From contig UYJD01000009.1 in assembly GCA_900618795.1 (NCBI GenBank), positions 1 to 64,000 of the forward strand: a stretch of 64,000 nt of DNA, given 5' to 3'. The notes below the pieces were generated by a model. It saw only the letters and a list, made by a program, of their open reading frames with translations, was not told the origin of the DNA and made no database searches. The position numbers and the translations under genes were made by a program. The stretch comes from Cyanodermella asteris (lineage: Eukaryota; Ascomycota; Lecanoromycetes; Ostropales; Stictidaceae). Positions within the stretch are counted from its first letter, which is position 1. Every line of letters begins with the position of its first letter. This document shows, piece after piece, positions 41,789-55,700 of the stretch.

Positions 41789-43677
41789 ATGGCTACTTCG
41801 AAACGAGCTTATTCGTATCTTCCTCTCTCCACGCAGCCTGGTGCGATTCGCTTATTGCGTATCCTTCCCCAGGCAGCAGACTCAGAAGACATTCATTGTG
41901 AAATCGTTCAAGGAGTGCTCGGAGATGGTCGACATTTCAAGGCCCTTTCTTACGCTTGGGGTCCGACTGGAGGCAATTACTGCATCAGAATTCAAGGAGC
42001 ACGTTTATCAATCACTGAAAATCTGCACGCAGCGCTTCTACAGCTTCGAAATAGGAATCTTGAAGAATTGTTGTGGTTGATGCGGTTTGTATCAACCAGG
42101 AGGATGATGTCGAAAAAGCGAGACAAGTCAGCTTCATGCGACATGTCTACAAGCACGCAGGTTGCGTCATCAGCTGGCTTGGTCCAGCTGATGATGTCAA
42201 CACGTATGCAATGACATGGATTGACAAGTTTGGAGAGAAGGCCATTCACTACAAATTTCACGAGCTTAATCCGATCGCCATGCAAGGTATAGTTGCTCAA
42301 ATAGGTCTCTCGGCACCTGCAAACCGCCCCAATTAGAGCTCGGATGATACGGCCTGCGAGCTAGGACAATTCAAGGATACTGAAAATTCAGTGCTTGGCT
42401 CTCTCGTTGAAAATATGAATAAGATCTTGGATCCCGGCTCGAGTGAGCTTCAAGACAGGAGTCTGAGGCACGCTCTCAAGACCTTTCTTTGGAATAACTA
42501 CTGGCAGAGAGCGTGGATTCAGCAGGAGATCTTCAATGCCAAAGATATTCAATTCATGCTTGGCTCCGTGACCACAAGTGTGGACCGTCTTGACGTGGCA
42601 GGTCGCTTTCTGCAAACCCTCCACGAACACGAGCACGCTCAGCACAGCTTCTTATTGTTTCCTGAGTACGGTTCATTTCGGATCAACACCATTCTCGAGA
42701 TCCGCAGAGCTGGCATCGCCGGGCATTCTTTGCCGTTAATTTACCTTCGACGTTTCCGGCGGTCAAAGACCAGTCTCAGATTGGATAAGATTTACTCCTT
42801 GCTTGGCATGGCTTCAGATGCGACTGATCTGGCAATTGTCCCAAATTATTCGATGAGTGACTGTTGGAACCTCTTTGAGGTCGCTCAAGCCTTACTGAGA
42901 AACGAATGTATCGAGTTGCTTTCATTTTGCGGCGGCTCGGGTCGGCTCCCAGGGTTACCAAGCTGGGTTCCTGATTGGGGCAATCTGAGCAAGAAGGAAT
43001 TTCTTTCGCAGCGTTCCGCAGCAGAGAATCCTCATAGGACCGAACATCACACCCAATCTTCTACGGCCATCGGACTGGCACCAATACCATCAGATCGTCA
43101 TCTGTCATCCGAAAAGGATTTAGAGCTTACTGTCATTCGCGTTGGCAGCTGTCAGCGTGCTGGCAACATCTTTGATCCCTCCCAACCTAACAAATGGTTT
43201 GCGGAAATCTTCGAAAACTGTCCAGAGACCCCAGCAGAGCCATCGAGGCGACTGTCCAACGCCTGCGTAATTGCAGTGGCCGACCAGCAGAGGCACAGAT
43301 GGGGCTCGTCCTTGAGGCTTGACTCTGGAGTCTTGTCACTTGTTTGCGAGGCCTTGCAGGGTATCTGGCCAGGAAATGTTCTCGAACATCCGCGGGACCA
43401 TGGTCTTGGAGACTACGCCACGCAACTGCGCAGAACTGCTTACGAGCGCATACCAGTGCTTGTTGAAGGCCATCATGCCGGCATCGCCCCCACAGACACC
43501 AAAGTAGGGGATGAATTTTATGCTGTAGCTGGTGCACCTGTGCCGTATGTGTTTAGGAGAATCTCTCCAACAAATAATGACTTTATCTTGATTGGAGAAG
43601 CTTATATACATGGTGTCATGGATGGGGAGCTGCTCGATACGCATCAATCAAGAGCGCAGCTGATCAGGGTGGTTTAA
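41789..43677 (+). pseudogene. HET-domain (heterokaryon incompatibility) gene, broken
   Basis: Clear HET-domain locus. Near the start LPLSTQPGAIRLLRIL and FKALSYAWG are the opening HET blocks, followed by DAVCINQEDDVEKA and ISWLGPADD, then WQRAWIQQEI. A long C-terminal region carries DKIYSLLGMASDA and, near the end, a fragment resembling the usual tail (GDEFYAVAGAPVPYVFRR). Together the parts cover the full normal length, about 620 residues, and their order is intact. The reading frame is interrupted about twice in places that cannot be introns, so it looks like a fairly recent fossil. Intact HET proteins trigger cell death on fusion of unlike hyphae, and such genes are lost often. Sequencing error cannot be excluded from one assembly. 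Confidence 0.85.
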
Positions 43678-44619
43678 CAGCAGACGACCATCCGCTGCTC
43701 GTTGAAGCCATAATCACTCTCTTCCTCACTCCATCTACCTGAGTGCAGTAACGAGCTCCCCTCTTGAATCCGCCCCACATATGTAGCAATGTATCAGTAG
43801 CCCGCCGTGCCGTGTGACCATACTTCTACACGCCTGCGTCGATGCGCGACTCTGACAGAGCTTGGACCACGCCACGGCTTTACCGTTCTAAAAGCCGACC
43901 GCGAGAAAAAAACGCATATCTTCGAGCTTCGCGCCGCCAAATTTCTCTTGCTCCCTTTACGTGCGGCGTCAGGCTTACTCCCGTGTTGCTTTTGCAGACT
44001 GATCGGTTCTAGACTCAAGCGTCAAGCCTCGACACAGAGCAAGTTAATTGCACAGTGGTACCTTCATATTTTGGGTTGCTCTTGAGACTCCACCGCGAGG
44101 TGGATTGAGGCGGGACCTTTGGAGGCGACCAGACATATCTTCACATTACATACAATATTCCGGTGGCGTTTCCTGAGGCGTGCTTTCCCTTGCGTTTGTT
44201 CGATGTTCTCGGCCAGCCATGGAGGGACGGTCGATGCTGGGCCATACTTTCGTTGTGGCCACGAATAAGTACTCATAGTAGAAAATCCGAGCTTGGCTAC
44301 AGCTCCAAAATAAATGAAGTGAACGTATGCTTCGAACTTCCTCTAGCTGCATCGGTCTTGCTCGAGTTCGTGGCCCCTTAGATCTACAAGACTACAACAA
44401 GCAAGTCCATCAATCCAACGTTCCCTCCGGGAACGTGCAAACACACTTGATCATGGAAGCTGTCATTCAAGCTCACAACCCGCCAGGAGCTACTAGGTCA
44501 GCTCGGACACAGCAACGCTAAAGTCTCGAAACGTGCTTACATCACTTGACTCAGGCCGATAGATGGCCTCCACGTAGTCAATACGATACACGTAACCGCG
44601 CCACGGACCCAGGATATCT
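43678..44619. other. Intergenic region between HET fossil and thioredoxin gene
   Basis: About 0.94 kb with no recognisable gene. It contains a small hairpin at 44418-44436. Confidence 0.6.
44418..44436. other. Hairpin: 8-bp stem, 3-base loop
   Basis: ACGTTCCC at 44418-44425 pairs exactly with GGGAACGT at 44429-44436. The stem is one base away from that of the hairpin at 17713-17732. It lies 3' of the thioredoxin gene. Function unknown. Confidence 0.5.
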
Positions 44620-45849
44620 CTAATGTTCATCACCAACCTTCTCCAACTTGCCAGGGTCCCTGCTCGCTCCCACCTCACCAACCAAACGCACACGATCAAT
44701 CCTCGTCTTCTCACCATCCCCATCTCCATCCACCACAAAGACGACCAAGCTCGTCACGTTCTGAAACTTGACAAATCGGAGCTCCAGCTTCGCCGTAGCA
44801 GTCTTTGGATCCCAATCCTTCTCCTCAATCGTAAACTCCTGCGTAGCGCTGACACTGTCCGCCTCATCGAAGCCCATGTTCGTCGACCTGTTCGTGAACA
44901 ACTTGATCGTCTTCGGACGCATCGGCACCTCGTCCCCATCTTCGCCAGCTTCCTCCGGCGGGATCGAAGTGATATGCAACGAGTGCACCTTTAACGAACT
45001 CTGAAAGGGAATGTACAGCATCAGCTGCTCGTCCGTATCGCTCTCCACCCAATCCTTCCCACTGCCACTCTCGCCCTGAGACTTCCCTTTGCCCTTCACC
45101 TTGTTCGCAAGGGCGCTCGGCTGGCCCGGCTCGAAGAGGGCTCTGACACCGCCAGCCTCGCCGTCGGCGTTCAGCAGATCCAGACCCCTCATGTCGACCT
45201 GGTCCGTGGCGTCCGAGTAGCCTCGCGGCAGCGCTGCGCCCAGCCAGCGGTCGTCGCCGAAGCCGCCGCCCGCGGATGACCCGGAGCCGTCGGATGACTC
45301 TGCTTCCTGGGCGATCTTGCGGACAAGGTCGCTGAGTTTGCGGGGATCGGCGCCTTTGACGGTTTCGATTGCTTTGCCGGCTTTGAAGACCATGAACGTC
45401 GGCATGCTAGAGCAGAGCGTTAGATGGGATGAATTACAACAAGTTTACCGAGGCCCGTAGAGAAGGTTATCTTACGCGGTGACTTTGTACTGCTGGGCGA
45501 TGGCCTTTTGCGTGTTGACGTTGACTTTGGTAAAGGTCACCTTATCCGGGCGGGAGAGCTGGGCGGACAGCTGCTCGTAGACGGGGGCTATCTGCTTGCA
45601 TGGTCCACACCAATCGGCATAGACTAGAACAGATTAGAATCATCGTCTTCATGAAATAGCGGTAAGGTTCGCGGCGGGTTGAGCAATGACATTCTTCTCT
45701 CAAGGGCAATATCCCTCGATAGGCGCTCTTGCTGAGATGCAGCCTCGGCGGGGTGGTGGGGGGAACTCACAATCCGTGACGACGATTTTCGACGACCTCA
45801 GCAGGCCGTGGAACTGCTCGCTCGAGGCGATGTTGACCGTTTTGGACAT
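44620..45849 (-). CDS. Thioredoxin-like protein with PITH domain (TXNL1-like)
   Basis: Protein of 337 residues in three exons: 45849-45771, 45623-45476 and 45406-44620. The introns are 147 nt (GTGAGT...TCTAG) and 69 nt (GTAAGA...TCTAG), and both joins restore the thioredoxin fold: VVTD|FYADWCGPCK and KVTA|MPTFMVFKAGK. The redox motif WCGPC lies at residues 31-35, with cis-Pro in AMPTF. From about 150 to 330 the PITH domain is recognisable: LMLYIPFQSSLKVHSLHI, then PKTIKLFTN and KFQNVTSLVVFVV. A Gly/Ser-rich linker (SSDGSGSSAGGGFG) separates the two. TXNL1 relatives attach to the 26S proteasome lid and reduce substrates there. The cytosolic redox and proteasome role is inferred from the domain pair. 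Confidence 0.93.
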
Positions 45850-48800
45850 TTTCGGAAAATGGCCTCGGTTGTGAGTGGGATTTTGTCTGAAAGCGGACTC
45901 GGAAGGTGGCGACCCTGTTGAGCTCGGAGCAGGGATATCGGCTGCGGGCACGTGGTTTGTAATGCTCCAGGCGCCCGTTGAGCCGCAACTGGATGTCAGC
46001 GAGGGCCACGAACAAGTACCGGCATAGCGAGAGTTAGAACAAGATACGAGCCTCTATTATGTGGTAGGACTCGCGTGCTTGGGTGCGCTAGATTCCGAGA
46101 TTCAACAGCAGCCTTCACGCGAGTACCGGAATGCATCAAAATGGAAACGGTCTCACGAGTCACGAGCACTTCTCACAGTCATAGGCGCTACGAGCAGGAT
46201 AATTTCGTGTCGGAAATGTCACATCCGTGTCAGAAAGCTGCTGCATATGAATCATTCCTATTCGTCTAGATAAAATCTCGAACGGAAAATGTTCGTCCGT
46301 GATTAGTCCCGCATGCCCCATCAATGGCTGCAGCAGGGTGGAAAGGACGCGGTCCTGCTAAAAACCTATTTCGCTCTTCCACTGGCATAGAGGTAAGTAT
46401 GCCCCAAGACCATTGAAGAGGTACAGGAGGTAGGCAAAGCCGTGGTGTTTGTCATCAGTAAGATATCACGGTAGTGAAAGGCGCAGAACCAGGCTCGCCG
46501 GTGTCTGCATCCCGTCACTTGGAACAGTCGAGAGCAGCTGTACTCCTGCAAGATCCGTGATGGAAGGACGAGCTAGACAGTAGTCACATCGAGCAGACTT
46601 GATGTGGCCCGTCAGAAGCTCTAGCTTCAAGCAAAATGTGTGAGAGCCCCCAGAGGAGAAGTTGCGTGATGCCTTCCAAAGCCCAACGAGGCAGCCACGA
46701 CAGCTCGTGCATTCAAGGACCATCAACTCCTAATTGTCGACTTGCAGAGTCACGATTAATATCAAGGATGCCTAGAGGGCAGCATGACGATTTCGTTGCT
46801 TGTTTGTGTCGAAGAAAGAGAATGCTTTCGCAGGCAGAGCTCGCTTGGGCTGTGGCCGAATTTTCGTGGGCTTAACAGCTTATGTCCGAGAGAGCAGCCG
46901 GCACCACAGTTTGTGCGGCCTGCTACGCAAACTTCTCGGCTCTTTCATGGCCAGTGATGAACGGCATTTTTAATGCCAACAATTCATAAGATAGGAAGAG
47001 GATGACGCAGGAAATCCTGCGTGTGATCTCAAATGATACTTCTGAGGCCATTACATGTTATCGCGACTCGAGTTGTTATGCAGTAGATAACGATTGTTTC
47101 CGATTTCTTTTTATTCGGCTGAAAATTCAGTTCGCGGATACCGTCATCAACTTTTGGACCTCAATCGTTGTTGACACCCTGCTGATTGATGTGAAATGGT
47201 CGATCGACCTCAGATGCACATGATGGACATGTCTGCCTGTTCACGTCTGTCGCGAGTTTAAGTCTCAGTGGTGTTATCATCCACAATTTAGACACGAATA
47301 TTGCTAGATTCTGCCCCTGTATGTACCCAAGCTGCAGAAACGACGACGACAGACCACAATCGATTCAGACTGCACGCGAGATCGTCCAAAAACGTCTGAG
47401 AGACCTACCCGACGGCGAAGGCGAAACGCAGCACGAACACACCAACTCGGGCTGTCTTCTCACGTCAACCCGTGAGATCTCGTGCGTCACTTTTCATCGG
47501 TGTTGGCATTCAAGAGCGTGATAGCAAGATCTTGTCTCGGTACCGACGTTGACCACCCCCGTCCACAAGGCTTCCAGTCCCAGTCCCAGTCTCAGCTCCC
47601 CCCTCCGGGTCGAGACGTTGAGAGAGCCTGGAACCTTCGTGACCGATGGCCGGAACACTGTTCAATGGCCCTTTGTGGAATGTGATGAAACGAGTGATGA
47701 GGTGAGTTGGGGAAGTTGGCGCCTAAATGATCGAGTTGCGCGTCATTGTGCGGCTTGCTGATGGACTCTGTTTCTGATCTTGAGGGAGTCGAGCATCCGC
47801 CCGAGAAGATCTCGCATCGGCAGAGAGTGAGTGGACTGTGACCTTCCTTGAATGCGTTGACTGTGGGTGTGTAGTCAACAGTACTCGAAGCAGCCCTGTG
47901 TGACGTATCCTCATGCATCGCCACACCAAAACGAGCAAACAACAAGAAACAAACGCTTCTGATGACCAAGCGAACGACATTTCTGACGCCAAACCTTTCG
48001 GAGAAAGCGGCGAAGAGGAATTGACGAGTCCGAGACGGATGCCCTGCATGCGAATAGGCCGTCACTGACCAAAGCCCACGATTGAAAATTCTACTGCACA
48101 GCGAACAGACATCCCATATAGATGTCCTGGCCACAAAACTGACAGCCCGCTTAACAACAGCATGGAAGAAACGAGTGAACCTTGATAAAGGTGACGACCA
48201 CGGAAAATGTGATTCATTGACAACCCGACAAGTCTCGGCGCCCCGAGAACCACTGACAGACATTTGTCCAACTCCTGCAAGAGCCGAGTCCTGCTTCTGC
48301 GTATTCATCGAAACCGGCTGGTTCAACACGCAATCCATGACCAGATAGTGCATGTTCGAGCGGCGAATGCTGCCCGTTACGAACACGAGAATCCACTCCG
48401 CCCCATTCCGCGCCATCACAGGACACGGGGAACACTCGACCTCGAACCCAAACACACATAGTATGGGTCGCGGTCAAAGGTCGACAACTGAACATCCAAG
48501 CAGTCTCAGGCAATATCTGCCGAGCCACCGAGACCGCTCACAAGCCAAGTTCCAAATGGCAGCAAGACACCCTCATTTCCCACCCCTTCAAGCCCCGTCA
48601 AAAGGAAAAGTTGTCGAATACGATCTTCAAAACACGGGCAGACTCGCTTTGTTTATTATGCAGCAAATCCCCACACCACAGACAGTCCTACCGGGATCAG
48701 ACAGCTAGGAGGGGATGAGACCGACCTGAGATTGCCTCAGGTACCTCGCAAAGGAACAAAGGTACAAGAATCCCAATCGAGGCCTTGATCGCCGATTCAG

Positions 48801-49716
48801 CGGTGGGGGGCTATAGACGTGCAGCGTTCGGCGATGCTTCCATGCAGTGTTCGCTCGCATGTACCACCGTATCTCGGGCTGGGCGGCGCGACGTTTTTGA
48901 GCGGCGAGGAGATTATCCGACGGGCCATTGGCAGCGCTGCGGAAAAAGGTACCGGTGTCGGGTTTGAAGCTTACAGAGTGACTCAGATCCCCACATAGAC
49001 AAAAGTGAGACATACTGCTGACCTGCAACGGGGGCTCTGAAGCGCGTATGGATCGCTGTACAATACCTGGAGAAAGACCTGCATGTCGAGGCAGATCTTG
49101 GCTGCGATCATGGTGCAGGGCGCATCTTGACAGCTGGCCGGAACAAATGAAAATGAAGAAGAAGGGGCAATTCATGCACTGAATCGGTCGATTGACAATG
49201 TCTCACCTGCGAGGAGTTGAAGAGTGTGCCCGCTGTCAACTTCGGAGTCTCAGTTGCCGAAATCTACTACGCAATGCTCGCTGCACGAACGGCAGATGTC
49301 AACACGTCAACAGTGCAGAGATTTCCGTAGGCCCGCAGACATCATCATAAGCCGACTTTGAACATGAGAAATCTTGCGTGATCAAGGTGGCGACTCTTTG
49401 TTTCGGCGGTGTCTTATCTCTCAGGATTCTCAGACGGCGAACAGGTTGTAAAGCTTGGCAGGAACATAGGGCAAATTAAAAGTCTTAGGAAGCTTGCCTG
49501 TGCTTTGCAGCAGTATGTAGCGCAGCAGGTACCTGAACCCGAGCCATAGCAGCGGTATCAACCCAACTGGAGCGTCTCGACGTACAGTTCCGTGCACGAC
49601 AGGAGCGTTATCATTGTGTTCGTTCAGGCCCACTCGCTGTGAGAAGGCCCTACTGGCATGGCGTAAACGTGCTCAAAGATCCAGTTCGTTCCTACTGGCA
49701 CTTATTGCGCACGTGA

Positions 49717-49739
49717 AATTTTTAATTTTTAATTTTTTT
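49717..49739. repeat. A/T-rich tract
   Basis: Three repeats of AATTTTT with extra T residues, in otherwise mixed sequence. Confidence 0.7.
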
Positions 49740-52700
49740 GGTGATGTGTACACATGAAAAGAAGAAAAGGCCGCGGCCAGCCTGATCCAGAGGATGCTGA
49801 AGCGGAGTCGAGGGATGCTATCTCGAATGCATCAGGATTGGTGCCATATCAGTTCTAGATGTTCGACATGCTCAAAATAGTGATGATTCCGTGTCAAGTT
49901 CCCTGCTTCGTGGGATCGATGGGATCGAGTCCATGTTCGCTTCTTGCCCGTGCAAAAGAGGGGAAGAAACGTGCTAGACGGGCCCAATGCTGGTGGTTTG
50001 ATCCCTCCGAAGCGTGCTTCAAACGTGTATGCAGGGGTGAGGAGCAGGGGCAAGATCCTTTTGCTGGCGCGCCAGACGCACCTTGCATACCTAGCGAGTT
50101 CTGGAGATGAGGACCTATTCCAAGACGAGTGTAGGCCGGAACTGAACTGCGGTCACGTAACGATGTCTGCATGAGAGATTTGCGTTGTCGCGAGCCGGGT
50201 TTGGTTTTCGCGATGGCGGAGTTGGCTCGCGGGCTGGTCACACCGCCGGAAGGACAGCTTCGGCACCTGCGACATCGTCCGAAATCAGGACTGGTCATGC
50301 TAGGTATCGTGAGTCTTTTACGGGCAAGCGAAATTGTGCCCAGTCGCTAGAATCACGGATCAGGGCCTTCAGGCTTCATCGCATGCGGTCATGGCTTTCT
50401 CGAGCCGGGTCAGCGACCAGGCAGGAGCAGGAAGCAAAACTTCAAGCAGCGCTGTACGTAAATTATGAAACCTGGGGCAAGAGCCCAATCAGACCCAGCA
50501 CGACCGCACACAACGAGTCCGATTTGTCAAGCGTACGTAGGAACGTGGTTGATGGTATAGTGGGCGTACCTGTAGATCACCTTTTGAGTGTAGCGCCGAC
50601 TGGCCGAAGAGTCTAATGCGGACAGCATCAAAAAGTGTGGGCGTGGTTCATGGGAAGTCTGATAGGCATCCGCGGTGTGACGCGCGAAGGCTCAATTGAC
50701 AACTGTGCGGTTAGACTTTCGTACCTGAAGGTCAGTATTATCGCCGAGGAGGTTAGACGGGAGCTAGCCAGGCTTTGTGGGCGTTTCATGCTTTCGAGCT
50801 TTTCACGCCTTCTGGCCACTGCTACTCGGGTAATTTTGCACATCTTTTGTGTCTGCCGGCACGGCTGGCATGGGCGTTCATGGCGTTCATGGTTTCACGG
50901 CATGTGTGTTGACGTGTCAAAAACTATGTGCACATAGGTCCTAAACTGACCAAGGGACCAAGTCAAAGCGACCAGATCATTTTGATCCCCGGCGATCGAA
51001 ACATGATAACGATCGATCTTTATTGGCGTGGCATGGTTAATTTCCATGAGCTGAGAGTCTGGAATTGATGCTTGAGTGCGGTGCGGTGCGGTGCGCAGAC
51101 AAGAAGAATCTCTTCTTGCTGGTTGTCAATGCTCAGAGAAATTGGCCAATTGACCGAATGCTATCGGCGTCAAAGAGCTGTATTTCGGCCTGTGCTGAGG
51201 GCTTGGACAGCAAGACCAGAAATCCTGCCAATGATGAGCAATACTTCAGCCGTTCGAAAACCTGGAGGCCGCGACTTGGCAGATGTTGGCGTACGCGTCG
51301 TGGTCTCGAAGCGATCATCAAAGGACGAATGAATAATGATGATGATGTGGGCAGTGGTGGCGATGACACGATCCCGGGCCTGGTCAACTTGGGGCGGCTC
51401 AGAAATCTGTACCAGCCTTCGGCAGCAGCATTACGAGCGTCACAGAGCCAACCTCGGCCTCTAGTCTTGACAATGAGGCAATGATCAGCCGGTGACTTTC
51501 CCTCTTCGGAAGAGGGTGCTGGTCCGTCCGCCCTCTTTGGTGAATCCAAATTTCCGCCTCCCAACCCTGGAGGCCGCTACAACCACCCAGCGGACCTGTT
51601 GTGCCGTGCGACCTCGACCGCGACGGCCATCTCGTGGGATAGAAGCTTCGCCGATTTTTTGGTTCCTGGTCTAAGAACGCCCTGGTGGAGAAGCGCCGTG
51701 ACCGGCAGGCTTGTTCCTGCATCCCGCAGGTCCCAGCTAGACGATTTGGAGTCTAGTTGGCTTCAGAAGCGTGCATCCCCACCTGGACACACTCGAAACC
51801 TGCCGGGCAAGCCGTGATGCATCGACCGACAACAAATCGGACGGCCTGGTAGCGCCGGAGCGGGTTTGCGATGATGAGCTGCTGTTGCTGATGGAGCTGC
51901 AGCTCGATGCTCGTTCGTTTCCTTCAGCTTGCTTTTCCTTATCGTGGTGATCAGCAATGAAAATTGGCCTTTGTTCAACCAGCTCGCAACCAGTCTCGTG
52001 CCACGGCAGCCATCCCGTCAGTGAACGATGCTCGTCACATTTTTTTTTTCGATCTGTGCTTTTTCCCACTCAACAGCTTTTCAGACCATACCAAAGGATA
52101 CTCCTACTCTCATGCCGGGACTTCTCGCCTTTTTCACTCTGTGATGGAGACGAACGTGAAAACACCTATCGAGCAACGTTCAGACGTTAAGCCAAGACTG
52201 CAATACCCACCAAGAGATCCAACCCAACGCCCGTCAGATAGCAGTTTGAAGCTAGCAAGGGTCATCTGGGGAAGAACTCTGACGGGATGGCCGCAAAGTC
52301 TGCTGCACTTCGTCCGCTTATCGCAAAAGCATGCAGCGTAGCGCATTACTCGAGTGCCATATTTCCCAAAAAGTACAGTGCTCGATTGCTTTAGCAGAAT
52401 TGCCGAGCGATGCGATTAGCTGCAGCCGAAAGAACATTTCCGGCGCTGCGGGGCGTTTGTGAGCATGGCCGTGTTCCGAGCAGTCGGTAGGCCAGGAACA
52501 GGCCTGGTTAGAAAACCTTCTACTGCTGTGAAATTTCGGACCAAAAGTGACAGACAGTTACCCAAAAAATGTGCCTGCATTCTGTGCATATTCAAAGTAC
52601 CTGATGTGAACCAGGAGGAAATGAAGAGTGCATGGTTGTTGTGGTTGTATTATGGCGTCGGCCGATGGAAATTAGATTGTCTGGCGACAGCTGTCTCTCC

Positions 52701-55700
52701 CGTGTACTTGCATGGAGCATTTTTGCTCCCACGTGTTTGGCAGCGACCGCTGCAGCACAGACTGAGACACACAGGTACATACACGTTCATGGCCGTCATA
52801 CTCTGTCTGCAACCAATTGCGCGGTGCCGTCTTTGTGAGCGTGCCATTACGCATGCGCGAGGAGTTTTGCTGCCGCCTGCTTGACCGAAATCACATGAAA
52901 CCGGGAGCTGAAGCATTCCATGCATGCGAACAGCATGCCGTGCAAAACTGTATGCAATATGCAGGATGACAACTCAATTGTAAAAGTAGTTGCCTAGCTG
53001 GGATGGACTCGTCGGGTATCGCTGGCGAACAACGTCGATCATGGACGTTCTCGTTCCTGCACGGTTCCTGCGTTAGGCCGGCCCCCTCGACGAACCAAGA
53101 TTGGCGTCCAGGGCAAAAAGTCTTGTGAGGATAACCGGCGTTGGGTGCTGGTGAGAGCTGACCAGCGGGCCGGCTGGATGGTAAAGCAGCACGGGAAATA
53201 ATTCAGCGCCGCCAGAAGAGCGAACCCTTTCGCTCCAACACAACCGACGACGCTATGCCCGAGCGCTATGCCGCTATGCCGCTTTGGCTCTGGCTGCGTC
53301 TATTCATATCGCCGGTTTTCCCGTCTCTGATGTCGGCCTGCAGCACGGCTGCGAACACAGGCACACAGCCTCCACGGATGGGAGTCGCCCAAGGCCAGGC
53401 TGTGATTACTTGAGAGTCTGTCTCATCGATCCTGATGGAGCAACACTGTATTATACGAGTGTTTGACCAAGGCGAAGGGCTGTTCCAGTGATCAGAGATT
53501 GTCAACACATTTGGCTGTGATGATTGATCGTGTAGCCGCTGGGTGATGGCAGCGGCATCAAGTGTGCCTCTGATTGTCCAGGACTGTAGCACTCGGCGAC
53601 TCTTGGCGCTCTTTAAGCGCTATCGATAATGTCAAACTTCCGCGTGATCGTTCGTGGCCTGCATATCTCGTGCCGCATTGGATGAACACATCTCTTCACA
53701 CGTCCTGCGGTGATCCAACCATCTTCGCACTTGTTACTTGGAGGTTCTGGTCGTGTGAATCCCCGCCGCGGGAACGTATGAAAACAGAAAGCAAAATCCG
53801 TATGACAGTGCTTGTGGCGCGACTGCATGGCGGCTCTGGCCTGCTGTCCGAATCCAGGTGGCGTCCGTGTCATCCATGGCGCGAACACGCTCCAAGAGCT
53901 GATGATGTTGTTTCGTGATGCTTCTGACGATGTATGTAGGCTCGGCGGTCTGGAGTCCAGCTGAACCGAAATGCAAGAACACGGCGCTACCGATAGTTTC
54001 ACGGTCGCAAGCCGATGGAACCTTGACCTTGCAATCAATCGATATCGACACATGACCGTTGAGAGACGGATCAGCTACACCAGGTCGCAACGTCTCTTTC
54101 GGCGCACTAATGAGGATCCTCGTTGAGCGAACATGCTATTTTGTAACGTGACGCCAAAGTAATGGCACGAGTGTGGTGGGGCGATTTGCTGCATCTTTTC
54201 GTTTCCGCCCTCACCTGAAACATCCGTTTTCCGTGGTGGTTGCTGGCTCGTCCCGAACAGCCGGGGACGAAGCCAAAGCCATATTCGGCGACGGAGAATC
54301 ATCACCCACCCAAAATGCCATCGAATGCGACACAATTGACTCGACCTGCATGCTCAAGATCCTGCTCGCAACGGCGCAATGCCCTTCGGTTTGTGCGCCA
54401 TGATTTTGCCGACCACGTGCTGAATCATTCCGACAAACCGTTGTTTTGCCTCATTTCAACCTTTGGGATTTATGCGGCCTCGCTTTGGGAAGAAACAAGC
54501 ACCCATGGTCGCTGATTCCATACTACCTTCATCCTTCCATTGCGCAAGAAACCGCCTTGACGTGCTACAACCCTGTGCTCCTGGTCCCGCCGCCGTTGAC
54601 AACGAGACGAGCGGATGGATACGCAGCAGCCCGTACGCGCCGAAAGCTGCGGGTGAGAATGCGCTCACATGTCCAGCTCCGCCTTTGCCTTGTCCAACAT
54701 TGGCGGCCGCGTACCAGTGTGGGACGAGCTCGTACTCAGCTGTCAGCTTGGCTGATTTTGTTCTTTGCATGCCATCAGCAGCGGAAAACGAGACGAAGGA
54801 TCATGTCATCGTTCCCACACAGACGTCGGTCAGATTCTAGTCGTAGATGCTAAAATAAAACCATGACTTGATCATGGCAGTGCTACCTGTCGTTCTGGCC
54901 GTACGGCGTGGCTCTCGACGCCATGGCACGTGTACTTTATCGATAAGCACGCAAAGTCGGATTGACGAGGCCGGATGCAACCACACGGAGGCAAGCTGAG
55001 GGTGTCATCGATCGCGCATCATGCTGGATGGCAGGTGCTGTAGTGCGGTCAGCGTTGCGATTGCGAGATGCTCGCCGCAGGCGTTGACACCCACACCTGT
55101 CTAGCCAGGATATTGTGCTTTAAGTAATGGCTTGCACCTCACCATCGCAAGACGTTGTAAATGCAACCCGTGTGGGTCTCCACTTTCTCAACGTGTCGCC
55201 GGTTGAAAGTCGAAATTTACAGCTCTCTGTTGGACACGAACGAGCGCCGATGAGCGATCACTGTGGGAGCCTGCCGTCGTCGTGCAAGGCTCATTTCAGA
55301 CGAGTCTTCACGATATCGTCGGCAGCCTGTGACGCGATAGGCCCTGAAGGCCGAGTTCTGCAGCCGACTCGATGTGAGTGGAGACGGCGCTAAAAAAAAT
55401 AAAAAAGTGCGTGAATGCTGTAGAGCCCAATTGGAGCAGCGAATCGAGTGACCCCGAGGCCGCTGAACGCCCATGTCGTCGAGGTCTTGTCCAGTCACGT
55501 AAGAGAGCATGCATAGTCTTGCATGAAAGTCCCAGCACCATGGCGGCGATTGGACGTCTCCAGCCGTAGCATGGCAAAGCGAGCAGTCGTCTCTGGCGCT
55601 ATCGGCAGCGAGAAAGATGCAGACCCCCGCAGATGCATGATGGTGCTGAGGCTCCTGATTCCGAAGGCATTCCAGGCCGCGGCCGAGCGCGTCAGGGCAC

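Noticed and set aside
47592-48455. Minus-strand frame of 287 residues
   Set aside because: The composition (Arg, Ser, Phe, Cys, His) is that of a frame opposite to low-stop DNA; it has no domain and no plausible promoter. Listed only as part of the gene-free stretch.
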